Source: Mycetocola sp. (GTDB lineage: Bacteria; Actinomycetota; Actinomycetes; Actinomycetales; Microbacteriaceae). Taken from it: a stretch of 64,000 bases of DNA. The notes under the pieces are model-generated. The model saw only the letters and a list, made by a program, of their open reading frames with translations, searched no databases and was not told the DNA's origin. Both the position numbers and the translations under genes were made by a program. The stretch lies in assembly GCF_025464835.1 (NCBI RefSeq), contig NZ_JAODMP010000047.1:23902-87901 (forward strand), written 5' to 3'. Positions 33,332 through 41,998 of this stretch are shown here, in pieces. How positions within the stretch are numbered: position 1 is the first letter of the stretch; each line of letters begins with the position of its first letter.

Positions 33332-33411
33332 TGAACGCAGCTCATCACAGCGCCGAGATCGAGCGATCCGGCACGCTTGCCGGATCAGTCGAGATCAGCG
33401 TTACGAAATAA
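33331..33411 (+). CDS. Possible 26-residue coupled peptide
   Basis: An ATG overlapping the stop of the aldehyde dehydrogenase (TAATG) opens a 26-codon frame, MNAAHHSAEIERSG to EISVTK, ending at a TAA exactly before the AAGGAG of the next gene. Translation could be coupled on both sides. It contains a perfect hairpin at 33365-33386 (GATCCGGCA, loop CGCT, complement). No similarity is recognised; the alternative is that this is simply intergenic DNA. Confidence 0.25.
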   Translation: MNAAHHSAEIERSGTLAGSVEISVTK

Positions 33412-33419
33412 GGAGAACC

Positions 33420-34829
33420 GTGCAAGAAGAACTGCAACGCGACGTCGTCATCATCGGCGCCGGAGCATCCGGACTCACCGCCGCCACGAAACTGCGTGAC
33501 GCCGGCCTGAGCGTCGCGGTGCTCGAGGCGCGCGATCGCGTGGGCGGGCGGCTGTGGACGAAGGACGTCGACGGCGCCACTCTCGAGATCGGCGGGCAGT
33601 GGGTTTCCCCGGACCAGGAGGCGCTGATCGAGACGCTCGCTGACCTCGGGCTGCAGACCTATTCGCGGTACCGGGACGGCGACAGCGTGTACATCAACGC
33701 GGTCGGGGAACTGACCCGGTTCACCGGGGAACTGTTCCCGGTGCGGGCGTCGACGCAGCGCGAGATGGAACGACTGATCCACGTGCTCGACGCTCTCGTC
33801 GCCGACATCGGCCCCAGGGCGCCGTGGGCGCACCCGATGGCGGAAGAACTCGACGCTGTCACCTGGCTGGAGTGGCTCGAGAGCCAGACCGACGACGTCG
33901 AAGCCCGCGACAACATCGCGCTCTTCGTCGCCGAGGCGATGATCACCAAGCCGGCGCACGCGTTCTCGGCGCTGCAGGCGGTCCTGATGGCGGCATCCGC
34001 CGGCAGTTTCTCCCACCTCGTCGACGCGGACTTCATCCTCGACAAGCGCGTGATCGGGGGACTGCAGCAGGTGCCACTGTTGCTCGCCCAGAAGCTGGGC
34101 GATGACGTGTTCCTCGGCCAGCCGGTGCGCAGGCTCGACTGGAGTGACACCGGCGTCACCGCTACGGCTGACGGCGTGACGGTGCACGCTCGACACGCGA
34201 TCGTCGCCGTTCCGCCGAACCTGTATTCGCGGATCGACTTCCAGCCGCCGCTTCCGCGCCGCCAGCAGCAGATGCACCAGCACCTCTCGCTCGGCTTCGT
34301 CATCAAGGTCCACGCCGTTTACTCGACGCCGTTCTGGCGGGACGCCGGACTCTCCGGCACCTCGTTCAGCCCGTACGAGATCGTGCACGAGGCGTACGAC
34401 AACACCAACCACGACGACCCGCGTGGAACCCTCGTCGGTTTCGTCTCCGACCGAAAAGCCGATGCTGTCTTCGGGCTCTCGGCCCAGGAACGCCAACGCG
34501 TCATCCTCACCTCCCTGTCGCACTATTACGGCGAGCAGGCCCTGCACCCTGTCGTCTATTACGAGAGCGACTGGGCGTCCGAGGAATGGACGCGAGGCGC
34601 TTACGCGGCGAGCTTCGACATGGGCGGCCTATCGCGCTACGGCGCCGACCTCCGCACGCCAGTCGGTCCGATCCACTGGTCGTGCAGCGATCTCGCCGCT
34701 GAGGGCTACCAGCACGTCGACGGCGCCATCCGCGTCGGGAGGGAAACCGCCGAGGCCATCCTCGCCCGGCACTCCGCCACGACGACGGCTCAGCCACAAC
34801 CGGCCCAACCTCACGCCGCCCGTCACTGA
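33420..34829 (+). CDS. puo: Flavin monoamine oxidase, probable putrescine oxidase
   Basis: A 469-residue FAD-dependent amine oxidase. It has the Rossmann VVIIGAGASGLTAATKL, EARDRVGGRLWTKDVDGATLEIGGQWV, and the C-terminal FAD site HWSCSDLAAEGYQHVDGAIRVGRETA. This resembles actinobacterial putrescine oxidases (Rhodococcus, Kocuria), which give 4-aminobutanal, ammonia and peroxide. The neighbouring aldehyde dehydrogenase, GabT and GabD complete the route to succinate, supporting the assignment. The GTG start at 33420 follows AAGGAG by 5 bases. The 20-residue Gln/Pro/Ala/His tail is probably disordered. Confidence 0.88.
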   Translation: MQEELQRDVVIIGAGASGLTAATKLRDAGLSVAVLEARDRVGGRLWTKDVDGATLEIGGQWVSPDQEALIETLADLGLQTYSRYRDGDSVYINAVGELTRFTGELFPVRASTQREMERLIHVLDALVADIGPRAPWAHPMAEELDAVTWLEWLESQTDDVEARDNIALFVAEAMITKPAHAFSALQAVLMAASAGSFSHLVDADFILDKRVIGGLQQVPLLLAQKLGDDVFLGQPVRRLDWSDTGVTATADGVTVHARHAIVAVPPNLYSRIDFQPPLPRRQQQMHQHLSLGFVIKVHAVYSTPFWRDAGLSGTSFSPYEIVHEAYDNTNHDDPRGTLVGFVSDRKADAVFGLSAQERQRVILTSLSHYYGEQALHPVVYYESDWASEEWTRGAYAASFDMGGLSRYGADLRTPVGPIHWSCSDLAAEGYQHVDGAIRVGRETAEAILARHSATTTAQPQPAQPHAARH

Positions 34830-34877
34830 CCCTGCAACACCCGGCGACACCTGCTCGACCCGAATCGCAAAGGAGCG

Positions 34878-35744
34878 ATGAGCCAGATGCGTTACATCGT
34901 TGGTTACACCGACACGCCAGCCGGCGCCGACGCGCTCGCGCTCGGGGTGCGGCTGGCGCGGTCCATGACTGCCACACTCGACATCGTCACCGTGCTGAGG
35001 AGTGAAGCCCGGCCGACGCTGGTGCCCTCGGATGCCGGTTACGAACGGTTCCTCCATGAAACAGCGCAGGGCTGGCTGAAGGACGCCGCCGCGGTCGTTC
35101 CGCGCGACGTCCCGTCGGAGGGGCACATCGTCTACGCCGAATCCTTCGCGCGGGGCCTTCTCGATGTCAGCCGGGACCTCGAAGGGTCGATGATCATCGT
35201 CGGGGCAGCCCGCGGTGGCCTGCTTGGCCGCGCCACCGTCGGCAGCGTGGCGAGCGCGCTGCTGCACTCCGCGGTCGTCCCGGTCGCCCTTGCCCCCGAG
35301 GGATCGGGTTCGACTGTCGGCCTGAACGGGCTCACTCGCATCACCTGCGCACTCGGAACCAGGGCCGGAGCCGATGAGCTGCTGGATGCCGCCGTCCTGG
35401 TCGCCCGCGCCGCCCACATCCCGCTGCGGCTGATCTCGCTCGTCACCCTTGACATGGACGACATGACCACCCCACCGGAGGTCGCCGAACGCGCCGCGAC
35501 GCACGCGGAACAGGTGCTCGCCTACGCCGCCGAGCACCTGCCCAACGACCTCGATGTCGCCGTGCTGACGGCATCCGGGAATCGCGTCGAGGATGCGATC
35601 AAGCACGTGGACTGGGAACCGGAGGAGCTGGTCTTCGTCGGCTCCAGCCGTCTGGCCAAACCCCGCCACATCTTCCTGGGCACGACCGCGGCGAAGATGC
35701 TGCGTGAACTGCCTGTTCCCATGGTCGTGGTTCCCCGCGACTGA
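34878..35744 (+). CDS. Tandem universal stress protein (UspA)
   Basis: A 288-residue protein with two UspA domains (about 1-140 and 150-288). Each has a C-terminal nucleotide-type glycine segment: SMIIVGAARGGLLGRATVGSVASALL and ELVFVGSSRLAKPRHIFLGTTAAKML; both end in the VPV(A/V)xxP strand. USPs bind ATP or act in stress signalling. Its position between the amine oxidase and the permease suggests it responds to the same substrate or to peroxide. AAAGGAG lies 2 bases upstream of the ATG. Confidence 0.9.
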   Translation: MSQMRYIVGYTDTPAGADALALGVRLARSMTATLDIVTVLRSEARPTLVPSDAGYERFLHETAQGWLKDAAAVVPRDVPSEGHIVYAESFARGLLDVSRDLEGSMIIVGAARGGLLGRATVGSVASALLHSAVVPVALAPEGSGSTVGLNGLTRITCALGTRAGADELLDAAVLVARAAHIPLRLISLVTLDMDDMTTPPEVAERAATHAEQVLAYAAEHLPNDLDVAVLTASGNRVEDAIKHVDWEPEELVFVGSSRLAKPRHIFLGTTAAKMLRELPVPMVVVPRD

Positions 35745-35770
35745 AGTTCTGACAATTGAGGATTGAATTC

Positions 35771-37312
35771 ATGACCACAACGAAGCCCGCGACCGGGCTC
35801 TCCAAGAAGGGACTGAGCGCTGGCTCGGTCGGCCTGATCGGCGCGATCGTCATCGGCATCTCGTGTATCGCTCCCGCGTACACGATGACCGCGGCGCTCG
35901 GGCCTACCGTGTCCGAAGTGGGCCTGCAGGTGCCCGCGATCATCCTCGTCGGCTTCATCCCGATGCTCCTCGTTGCCTTCGGTTACCGGGAACTGAACCG
36001 TGCCATGCCCGACAGCGGAACGTCGTTCACCTGGGCCACTCGGGCGTTCGGGCCGTGGATCGGCTGGATGGCCGGCTGGGGTCTGATCGCGGCGACCATC
36101 CTCGTTCTGTCGAACCTGGCAGGCATCGCCGTTGACTTCTTCTACCTGATGCTCGCGCAGATCTTCAACAACCCGGATCTCGCGGACCTCGCCCTCAACC
36201 CGTTCATCAACGTCGTCACCTGCCTCGCCTTCATGCTCGGCGCCACCGCGATCTCCTACCGTGACATGCGGACCACCCAGAAAGTGCAGTACGTGCTGGT
36301 CGGTTTCCAACTGCTCGTCCTCGTTCTCTTCGGTATCGTCGCTTTCATCCACGTCGCCAACGGCACCGCGTTCGATGCGACACCGATCAGCCTGGAGTGG
36401 TTCAACCCGTTCGCCGTGGAGTCGTTCAGCGCATTCGCCGCGGGTCTTTCCCTGTCGATCTTCATCTTCTGGGGCTGGGACGTCACACTCACGATGAACG
36501 AGGAGACGAAGGGATCCCGCTCCACACCGGGGCGCGCCGCCACACTCACGGTGATCATCATCGTCGTCCTCTACCTGCTCATCGCCACCGCGTCGATCAG
36601 CTTCGCCGGCATCGGAACCGGCGAGTTCGGGCTCGGCAACGAGGACATCCAGGGCAACGTCTTCTTCGCGCTCGCCGGGCCGGTCCTCGGACCCCTCGCC
36701 ATCCTCGTCTCCATCGCCGTGCTCTCCAGCTCAGCTGCCTCGCTGCAGTCGACGTTCGTGTCGCCCGCCCGCACGCTGCTCGCGATGGGCCACTACGGCG
36801 CTTTGCCGTCGAACTTCGCGCGGGTGAGCCCCCGGTTCCTGACGCCTGGCTACGCGACGATTGTGTCGAGCGTAGTGGCATCCGCTTTCTACGCGATCAT
36901 GCGATTCGTCTCTGAAGACGTGCTCTGGGACACGATCACGGCGCTTGGCATGATGATCTGCTTCTACTACGGCATCACGGCATTCGCAGTGGTCTGGTAT
37001 TTCCGCAAGCAGTTCCTGGCATCGGCTCGGAACGTCTTCTTCCAGTTGCTGTTCCCGCTGCTCGGAGGGGTCATTCTCGCCGTGCTGTTCTTCACCACGA
37101 TCATCGACAGCATGGACCCGGATTATGGCAGCGGCTCGAACATCGGCGGAGTGGGCCTTGTGTTCATCCTCGGGATGGGCGTCATTCTGTCTGGCATCGT
37201 GATCATGATCATCCAGGCAATCCGCCGGCCGGCGTTCTTCCGCGGTGAGACGCTCTCTGTGGGAGTCTCCAACGGCGCGGAGGACGACGCGCTCGACGAG
37301 CTGCCGGTGTAG
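35771..37312 (+). CDS. APC-family amino acid/polyamine permease
   Basis: A 513-residue transporter with about twelve helices. The first has the APC signature GAIVIGISCIAPAYTMTAALGP, and FTWATRAFGPWIGWMAGWGL follows helix 2. Helix 6 region is SIFIFWGWDVTLTMNEETKGSRSTPGRA, typical of APC transporters near the substrate site. As the last gene of the putrescine/GABA operon it probably imports putrescine or GABA. ATG at 35771; a TTG 15 bases earlier is less likely. A long hairpin follows. Confidence 0.9.
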   Translation: MTTTKPATGLSKKGLSAGSVGLIGAIVIGISCIAPAYTMTAALGPTVSEVGLQVPAIILVGFIPMLLVAFGYRELNRAMPDSGTSFTWATRAFGPWIGWMAGWGLIAATILVLSNLAGIAVDFFYLMLAQIFNNPDLADLALNPFINVVTCLAFMLGATAISYRDMRTTQKVQYVLVGFQLLVLVLFGIVAFIHVANGTAFDATPISLEWFNPFAVESFSAFAAGLSLSIFIFWGWDVTLTMNEETKGSRSTPGRAATLTVIIIVVLYLLIATASISFAGIGTGEFGLGNEDIQGNVFFALAGPVLGPLAILVSIAVLSSSAASLQSTFVSPARTLLAMGHYGALPSNFARVSPRFLTPGYATIVSSVVASAFYAIMRFVSEDVLWDTITALGMMICFYYGITAFAVVWYFRKQFLASARNVFFQLLFPLLGGVILAVLFFTTIIDSMDPDYGSGSNIGGVGLVFILGMGVILSGIVIMIIQAIRRPAFFRGETLSVGVSNGAEDDALDELPV

Positions 37313-37319
37313 CAGCACT

Positions 37320-37377
37320 CGAGGTGCCCACTTCCGCGGGTGTCACGGCGACGACACCCGTGGAAGCGGGCACCTCG
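37320..37377. repeat. Palindromic CGAGGTGCCC element, also likely terminator
   Basis: A 25-bp stem (CGAGGTGCCCACTTCCGCGG... with two mismatches) around an 8-base loop, 7 bases after the permease stop. Nested blocks CGAGGTGCCC and CGGGTGTC pair with their complements. A related element lies at 38678-38735, on the other side of the next gene. Confidence 0.75.
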
Positions 37378-37414
37378 TGGTGTCACCCGCCGTTTACTCC
37401 AATGTGGTTGAGTG

Positions 37415-38671
37415 ATGGCCGTGACACAGCATCCACGACTCTCACGGCGCCTTGGGCTCGGCGATGCCATTTTCATCGGCCTCGGCTCGATGATCGGAGC
37501 CGGTGTCTTCGCCGCCTTCGCCCCCGCAGCGGCGACGGCCGGCTGGGGGCTGCTCGTCGGTCTGGTCGTTGCCGCGATCATCGCCTACTGCAACGCGACC
37601 GCGTCCGCCCAGCTCGCCGCCGAATACCCGTCATCCGGGGGCACCTACCTGTACGGCAGGGAACGCCTCGGTGAGTGGTGGGGCTTCGCCGCGGGGTGGA
37701 GCTTCGTGATCGGCAAAACCGCGAGCTGTGCGGCCATGGCTCTCACCTTCGCCGCGTACGCCGCCCCGGCCGGCTGGGGAAAACCGGTTGCAGCGCTCGC
37801 GGTCGCCTGCCTCGTGCTCGTCAACTACTTCGGCGTGACCCGCACAGCGTTGGTGACGAGAATCCTCGTCGTCGTGTCGCTCCTCGTGCTCACGGTGGTT
37901 GTGGCGGCTGGGCTTGCCTCGCCGCCCGCGGCACCGGAGGTGTCGGGTGCATGGCCTGCTGGGATGTTCGACGCGGGCGTCTACGGCATCCTGCAGTCGG
38001 CTGGCCTGCTCTTCTTCGCCTTCGCCGGTTATGCGCGCATCGCGACGATGGGGGAGGAAGTCCGCGATCCGACGCGCACCATCCCCCGCGCCATCCTGGC
38101 CGCGCTGGGGATCGTGGTCGTGGTGTACGCCATTGTCGCGGTCGTCGCCCTTCGAACGCTCGGGCCCGCGAAGCTCGGGTTGTCGGCAGCGCCGCTCGTC
38201 GACGTGGTCGTCGCGGGAGGCTGGGACTGGGCGACGCCGGTGGTTCAGGTCGGGGCTGCGGCCGCGTCACTCGGGGCGCTGCTGGCGCTCATCGCCGGTA
38301 TCGGACGGACGAGCCTCGCCATGGCGCGGGAAGGGGACCTGCCGCGCTTCCTGGAGGCGGTGCATCCGCGTTACCGCGTTCCCCACCGTGCCGAACTCGC
38401 GCTCGGGGCGATCGTGATCGTCGTCGTTCTCCTCGCCGATCTCCGTGGTGCTATCGCGTTCTCGTCCTTCGGGGTGCTGTTGTACTACTTCATCGCGAAC
38501 CTGGCGGCGCTGGGGCAGGAGAGCTCGGTGCGCCGCTTCCCGCGGTGGCTGCAGGTGGTCGGTATGGCCGGATGCCTCCTGCTCGTTGCGATGTTGCCCC
38601 CGCTCGGGATCGCGGCAGGCGTCGCGGTGCTGGCGGTCGGCCTCGGAGGTCGGCTGCTGTTGCGGCGGTAA
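37415..38671 (+). CDS. APC-family amino acid permease
   Basis: A 418-residue transporter with about twelve helices. The first is RRLGLGDAIFIGLGSMIGAGVFAAFAPAAA (APC glycine signature), then AEYPSSGGTYLYGRERLGEWWGF, and the helix 6 region LLFFAFAGYARIATMGEEVRDPTRTIPRA. Substrate unknown; likely an amino acid or polyamine. It is a single gene between two palindromic elements. ATG 37415 was chosen; a GTG lies one codon upstream, and no clear ribosome site is seen for either. Confidence 0.88.
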   Translation: MAVTQHPRLSRRLGLGDAIFIGLGSMIGAGVFAAFAPAAATAGWGLLVGLVVAAIIAYCNATASAQLAAEYPSSGGTYLYGRERLGEWWGFAAGWSFVIGKTASCAAMALTFAAYAAPAGWGKPVAALAVACLVLVNYFGVTRTALVTRILVVVSLLVLTVVVAAGLASPPAAPEVSGAWPAGMFDAGVYGILQSAGLLFFAFAGYARIATMGEEVRDPTRTIPRAILAALGIVVVVYAIVAVVALRTLGPAKLGLSAAPLVDVVVAGGWDWATPVVQVGAAAASLGALLALIAGIGRTSLAMAREGDLPRFLEAVHPRYRVPHRAELALGAIVIVVVLLADLRGAIAFSSFGVLLYYFIANLAALGQESSVRRFPRWLQVVGMAGCLLLVAMLPPLGIAAGVAVLAVGLGGRLLLRR

Positions 38672-38677
38672 CCGCAT

Positions 38678-38735
38678 CGAGTTGCCCGGTATCGCGGGTA
38701 TCGCGGGACCGGAACCCGTGAGAGTGGGCAACTCG
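38678..38735. repeat. Palindromic CGAGTTGCCC element
   Basis: CGAGTTGCCC (38678-38687) and GGGCAACTCG (38726-38735) are perfect complements, with CGGGT/ACCCG (38695-38699, 38714-38718) nested inside. It has the same design and total length (58 bp) as 37320-37377. Confidence 0.75.
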
Positions 38736-38746
38736 TGACAGGGAGG

Positions 38747-39119
38747 CTACCTGCGGTAGGACGCCACCGTGGCGTCGAGGGCGGTACCCCATGCGGTCGC
38801 GCTCACGCCGAGCTCCGGTTCGGTCTCGGTCGCATTGGAGAAGAACGGCATCCGGAACTGGTAGCTCGACGCCGCGACCTCCCGCAGCACCGGGTTGAAC
38901 ACGCCGAGGGCCCGGATCAGCCTCGTCGGCAGCCCCGAGATCGACCCTGAGACCCCATAGCGTTCATCGACCTGGCGGCAGATCTCGGTGCGGCTGAGGT
39001 TCGTGGCGGCCGGGACATGCCAGATGCGGGACCAGTCGCCCATGTATCCGGCGGCGGCGAGGACCGTCACTGCGAAATCTGGCAGGTACGCCCAACTGTG
39101 CGGCTGGGCCGGGTCCCCG
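38747..39119 (-). pseudogene. C-terminal remnant of an NAD-dependent epimerase/reductase
   Basis: About 124 codons read GDPAQPHSWAYLPDFAVTV, RIWHVPAATNLSRTEICRQV and end ATAWGTALDATVASYRR, the C-terminal third of an atypical SDR (NAD-dependent epimerase). The PHSWAYLPDFA segment is a common signature. The Rossmann N-terminal half is missing, and homology stops near 39119, next to a remnant of another gene on the other strand. No start codon with a ribosome site exists upstream. Confidence 0.8.
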
Positions 39120-39245
39120 ATGGCCCATGAGCGTCTGCTCGCCAGGATCGATGCGGGGCACGATGTCCACGAGAACCGGCCCGATGCGTTCGTGTCCGCT
39201 GTGCTCGGGTGGCTCGACGAGAGAAGAGGGGCTGCCCTGCCCTGA
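39120..39245 (+). pseudogene. C-terminal remnant of an alpha/beta hydrolase
   Basis: A 41-codon frame reads MAHERLLARIDAGHDVHENR then PDAFVSAVLGWLDERRG, the catalytic-His end (GHDVHENRPDAF) of an alpha/beta hydrolase. The nucleophile Ser and acid domains are absent. It abuts the epimerase remnant head to head and ends just before the yajQ stop codon. Confidence 0.7.
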
Positions 39246-39246
39246 C

Positions 39247-39735
39247 TCAGCGGAAGTTGATGAACTGCAGGTCGATGTCGAGGTCCTTGCCCTTGAGCAA
39301 GGCGATCGTCTCCTGGAGGTCGTCACGGCTCTTCGACTGCACTCGCAGTTCGTCACCCTGGATCTGGCTCTTGACACCCTTGGGGCCTTCGTCGCGGATG
39401 AGCTTGTTGATCTTCTTCGCGTTCTCCTGCGTAATGCCGTCCTTGAGTTCCGCTTCGATGCGGTACTCCTTGCCGCTCGCGTACGGGTCGCCGGCGTCGA
39501 GGCTCTTGAGCGAGATGCCCCGCTTGATGAGCTTGGTCTGGAAGACGTCGAGGATCGCCTTTACGCGCTCCTCGCTGTTCGCCTTCATGAGGATCTTGTC
39601 GCCGGACTGCGCGATCGACGCCCCGGTGCCCTTGAAGTCGTAGCGCTGCTCGATCTCCTTGTGCGCCTGGTGGAGGGCGTTGTCCGCCTCCATCTTGTCG
39701 ACCTTCGAAACCACGTCAAACGATGAATCAGCCAT
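39247..39735 (-). CDS. yajQ: YajQ-family nucleotide (cyclic-di-GMP) binding protein
   Basis: A 162-residue protein of the YajQ family: [60 protein letters not shown] and the C-terminal [28 protein letters not shown] Xanthomonas homologue binds c-di-GMP and acts as a transcription co-factor; other members bind nucleotides or tRNA, so function here is inferred from family only. The ATG at 39735 is six bases after TACCAT; the upstream reading contains repeat sequence. Confidence 0.93.
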   Translation of the reverse strand: MADSSFDVVSKVDKMEADNALHQAHKEIEQRYDFKGTGASIAQSGDKILMKANSEERVKAILDVFQTKLIKRGISLKSLDAGDPYASGKEYRIEAELKDGITQENAKKINKLIRDEGPKGVKSQIQGDELRVQSKSRDDLQETIALLKGKDLDIDLQFINFR

Positions 39736-39741
39736 GGCCCC

Positions 39742-39747
39742 ATGGTA
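39742..39747 (-). promoter_or_regulatory. -10 box (TACCAT) of yajQ
   Basis: TACCAT-GGGGCC-ATG on the minus strand fixes the start. Confidence 0.42.
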
Positions 39748-39791
39748 CGTGCTTCCGCGGCGGACGGGGCCGGACGCACTGCCGCCGACGA

Positions 39792-39852
39792 TTTCACGCG
39801 ATCCGGACCGAAACATCCGGTACACCGAGTGAGTTCGCCCGCAACGCGTGAA
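39792..39852. repeat. 61-bp TTTCAC...CGCGTGAA repeat, copy 2
   Basis: This 61-bp unit begins TTTCACGCG, contains GATCCGGACCGAAACATCCGG and ends AACGCGTGAA. It lies between yajQ and the end of the LacI gene. A further copy in reverse orientation lies at about 49213-49273. Confidence 0.65.
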
Positions 39853-39861
39853 CGCGACGCG

Positions 39862-40878
39862 CTACGCGGCCGGCCTGGCCGTCGAGGACCTCACGATGAG
39901 TTCGTACGGCAGTGGCACACCGGCACTCTCCGGAGCCCCTGCTGCCGGTTCGAGCAGCTGCATGAGCGCCTCAACGGCGTGCTCCCCCTGACGGCGTGGG
40001 AACTGCGCCACCGTCGTGAGGCCGAAGAACGCTGACAGCTGATGATCGTCGATGCCGACCACTGAGAGGTCCTGCGGTACATGAAGGCCAAGATCCCGCG
40101 CGGCGAGGATCGTTCCGATCGCCATTTCGTCCGAGGAGGCCACGATCGCGGTCGGCCGGATGTGCGGGCTGCCCAGCAATTGTTCGGCTGCCTCGTAGCC
40201 GCCGGGCAGGGTGAAGTCGGCTGGGCGGAACAGCGTCGCATCGACCGGCACACCGGCATCACGTAACGCACCCTCGTAACCGATGCGCCGGTTGGACGGG
40301 AGGTGGAAATCGAGGTCGAACTCCTCGCCGCCGCCGATGTGGGCGATGCGAGTGTGTCCGAGACCGAGCAGATGCTCGGTGGCAAGCCGTGCGACGGCGA
40401 CATCATCCATGGTGAGGCTGAACACGCCGGCGATCGGCCCACCGACCCCGATCAGTGGTTTGCCCATGGCATGCAGGCTCGACACTTCCTCCTCGGTGAG
40501 TTCGAGACCGATGGCGATGACCGCGTCGACCCGCTGCCGCAGCAGGAAGTGGTCGAAGACGCTCTTGCGTTCATCGCCACCCCCGGCGAGGTTGTAGAGG
40601 GTGAGATCGTAGCCGAGGCGGAGAAGCGCGCTCTCCGCTCCTTCGATGACGGATGCGAAGAACCAGTGATTGAGAAACGGCACAACGACACCGACGTTGC
40701 GGGTCCTGCCTGAGGCGAGGCTCGATGCGTTCGAGGACACGACGTAGTCGAGGTCTGCGGCGGCCTTGGCCACTTTCAGTCGTGTGGCATCCGAAACATA
40801 ACCACGGCCGCTGAGCGCGCGCGACACCGTCGCCGTTGAGACGCCCGCGCGACGCGCTACCTCGTCGATGCCCGCCAT
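39862..40878 (-). CDS. LacI-family transcriptional regulator
   Basis: A 338-residue LacI/GalR regulator. The HTH is MAGIDEVARRAGVSTATVSR, with hinge ALSGRGYVSDATRLKVAKAAADLDYVVSSNASSLASGRT, followed by a periplasmic-binding-protein-like sugar domain (NVGVVVPFLNHWFFASVI; VGIDDHQLSAFFGLTTVAQ). It is divergent from the PfkB-family kinase, the likely target, and may respond to that kinase's sugar. AAAGGGG lies about 6 bases before ATG 40878; the longer upstream reading is not used. Confidence 0.93.
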   Translation of the reverse strand: MAGIDEVARRAGVSTATVSRALSGRGYVSDATRLKVAKAAADLDYVVSSNASSLASGRTRNVGVVVPFLNHWFFASVIEGAESALLRLGYDLTLYNLAGGGDERKSVFDHFLLRQRVDAVIAIGLELTEEEVSSLHAMGKPLIGVGGPIAGVFSLTMDDVAVARLATEHLLGLGHTRIAHIGGGEEFDLDFHLPSNRRIGYEGALRDAGVPVDATLFRPADFTLPGGYEAAEQLLGSPHIRPTAIVASSDEMAIGTILAARDLGLHVPQDLSVVGIDDHQLSAFFGLTTVAQFPRRQGEHAVEALMQLLEPAAGAPESAGVPLPYELIVRSSTARPAA

Positions 40879-40935
40879 AGGACCCCTTTGGGTAAGAGTG
40901 GTGCCAGTGGCCAGCATAGCGACGAGCCGGGCGGA

Positions 40936-40971
40936 GCCCTGCGACGGGCGCGTTTCATAGTGGCGCAGGGC
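40936..40971. promoter_or_regulatory. Inverted repeat GCCCTGCG-N20-CGCAGGGC in the lacI-pfkB divergent promoter
   Basis: Perfect 8-bp arms flank a 20-base centre containing CATAGT (40956-40961), a possible -10 for the kinase gene. The wide spacer is unusual for a LacI-family operator, so the assignment is weak. Confidence 0.3.
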
Positions 40972-41013
40972 ACTCCCGTGTGCAACGCTCGGTAACGGAC
41001 GAAAGGGGAGCGT

Positions 41014-41910
41014 ATGCACAGGGATGACGAACGGGTCGTTGTGATCGGCGACGCGCTCATCGATGAGCTGCGGGATGCATCGGGGAGCCAGGATTTCGTG
41101 GGTGGCGCCGCGCTCAATGTTGCCGTGGGGTTGTCACGTCTCGGGGTGCCCACCACCCTCATCGCGATGATCGGTGACGACGCTGACGGGCAGCGTATTC
41201 GGGGCTTTCTCGACCAGTACGGCGTTCAGCTCCTTGCCACTCCCGGTCTGCTCGGCTCATCACGTGCCACAAGCGACCGCACCGAGGGGGAACCCCGCTA
41301 CATCTTCAACGACGCTGCCCGCGCCCGCCGGATCGTTCTCGGTGACGAGGAGAGACTGGCCATCGCGGATGCTCGGCTGGTGGTGGTCAGCTGCTTCCCG
41401 TTCGACGACGACGAACAGTCGGCGGCGCTCGAGGACGCGGTGGCGAACCCTGGCCGGCGCTTGATCATCGACCCGAACCCGCGCGCCGGGATGCTCCACG
41501 ACACCGCCAAATTTGTGTCGAACTTCGAGCGCCTGGCTGCGGCCTCCCTTCTCTGCAAAGTCGGCGATGAGGATGCGCAGTTGCTGTACGGCACGGATTT
41601 GCAGCAGCTCGTCGATCGTCTGAGGCAGGCCGGTGCGGCGAACGTTCTGGCGACCGCGGGCCGTGGCGGCGCATCCGTTTCGACTCTGACGGGAACGGTT
41701 TCACGACCCATCGCGGACCTTCCCGGCCTGGTCGTCGACACGATGGGGGCGGGGGATGCCGTGCTGGCGGCCGCCGTGCACACCCTCGTCATGGACAGCG
41801 TGCCTGCGGGCGGCGCGGAGTGGGGGCGTCTGCTCGAGAACGCCATGCTGATCGCCGCGCACACCTGCCGGCAGAACGGTGCGCTGTTGCAGTTGCCGCC
41901 GGTCGCCTGA
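41014..41910 (+). CDS. PfkB-family carbohydrate kinase (ribokinase-like)
   Basis: A 298-residue kinase. The N-terminal signature is VVVIGDALIDELRD and GGAALNVAVGLSRLGVPTTLI; the C-terminal ATP/anion-hole motif is VVDTMGAGDAVLAAAVH with the catalytic Asp in GAGD. These enzymes phosphorylate sugars or nucleosides such as ribose, fructose or adenosine; substrate unknown. GGGGAGCG lies 5 bases before ATG. It is divergent from the LacI gene, which probably regulates it. Confidence 0.9.
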   Translation: MHRDDERVVVIGDALIDELRDASGSQDFVGGAALNVAVGLSRLGVPTTLIAMIGDDADGQRIRGFLDQYGVQLLATPGLLGSSRATSDRTEGEPRYIFNDAARARRIVLGDEERLAIADARLVVVSCFPFDDDEQSAALEDAVANPGRRLIIDPNPRAGMLHDTAKFVSNFERLAAASLLCKVGDEDAQLLYGTDLQQLVDRLRQAGAANVLATAGRGGASVSTLTGTVSRPIADLPGLVVDTMGAGDAVLAAAVHTLVMDSVPAGGAEWGRLLENAMLIAAHTCRQNGALLQLPPVA

Positions 41911-41998
41911 CGCGCCCGCCGATTCGCGGAAAACCACCGTCACGGAGTACTATTTTCAAGCGCCTTCGGTTGTCTGTACAAGTCGGTCGAGTGCGTCT

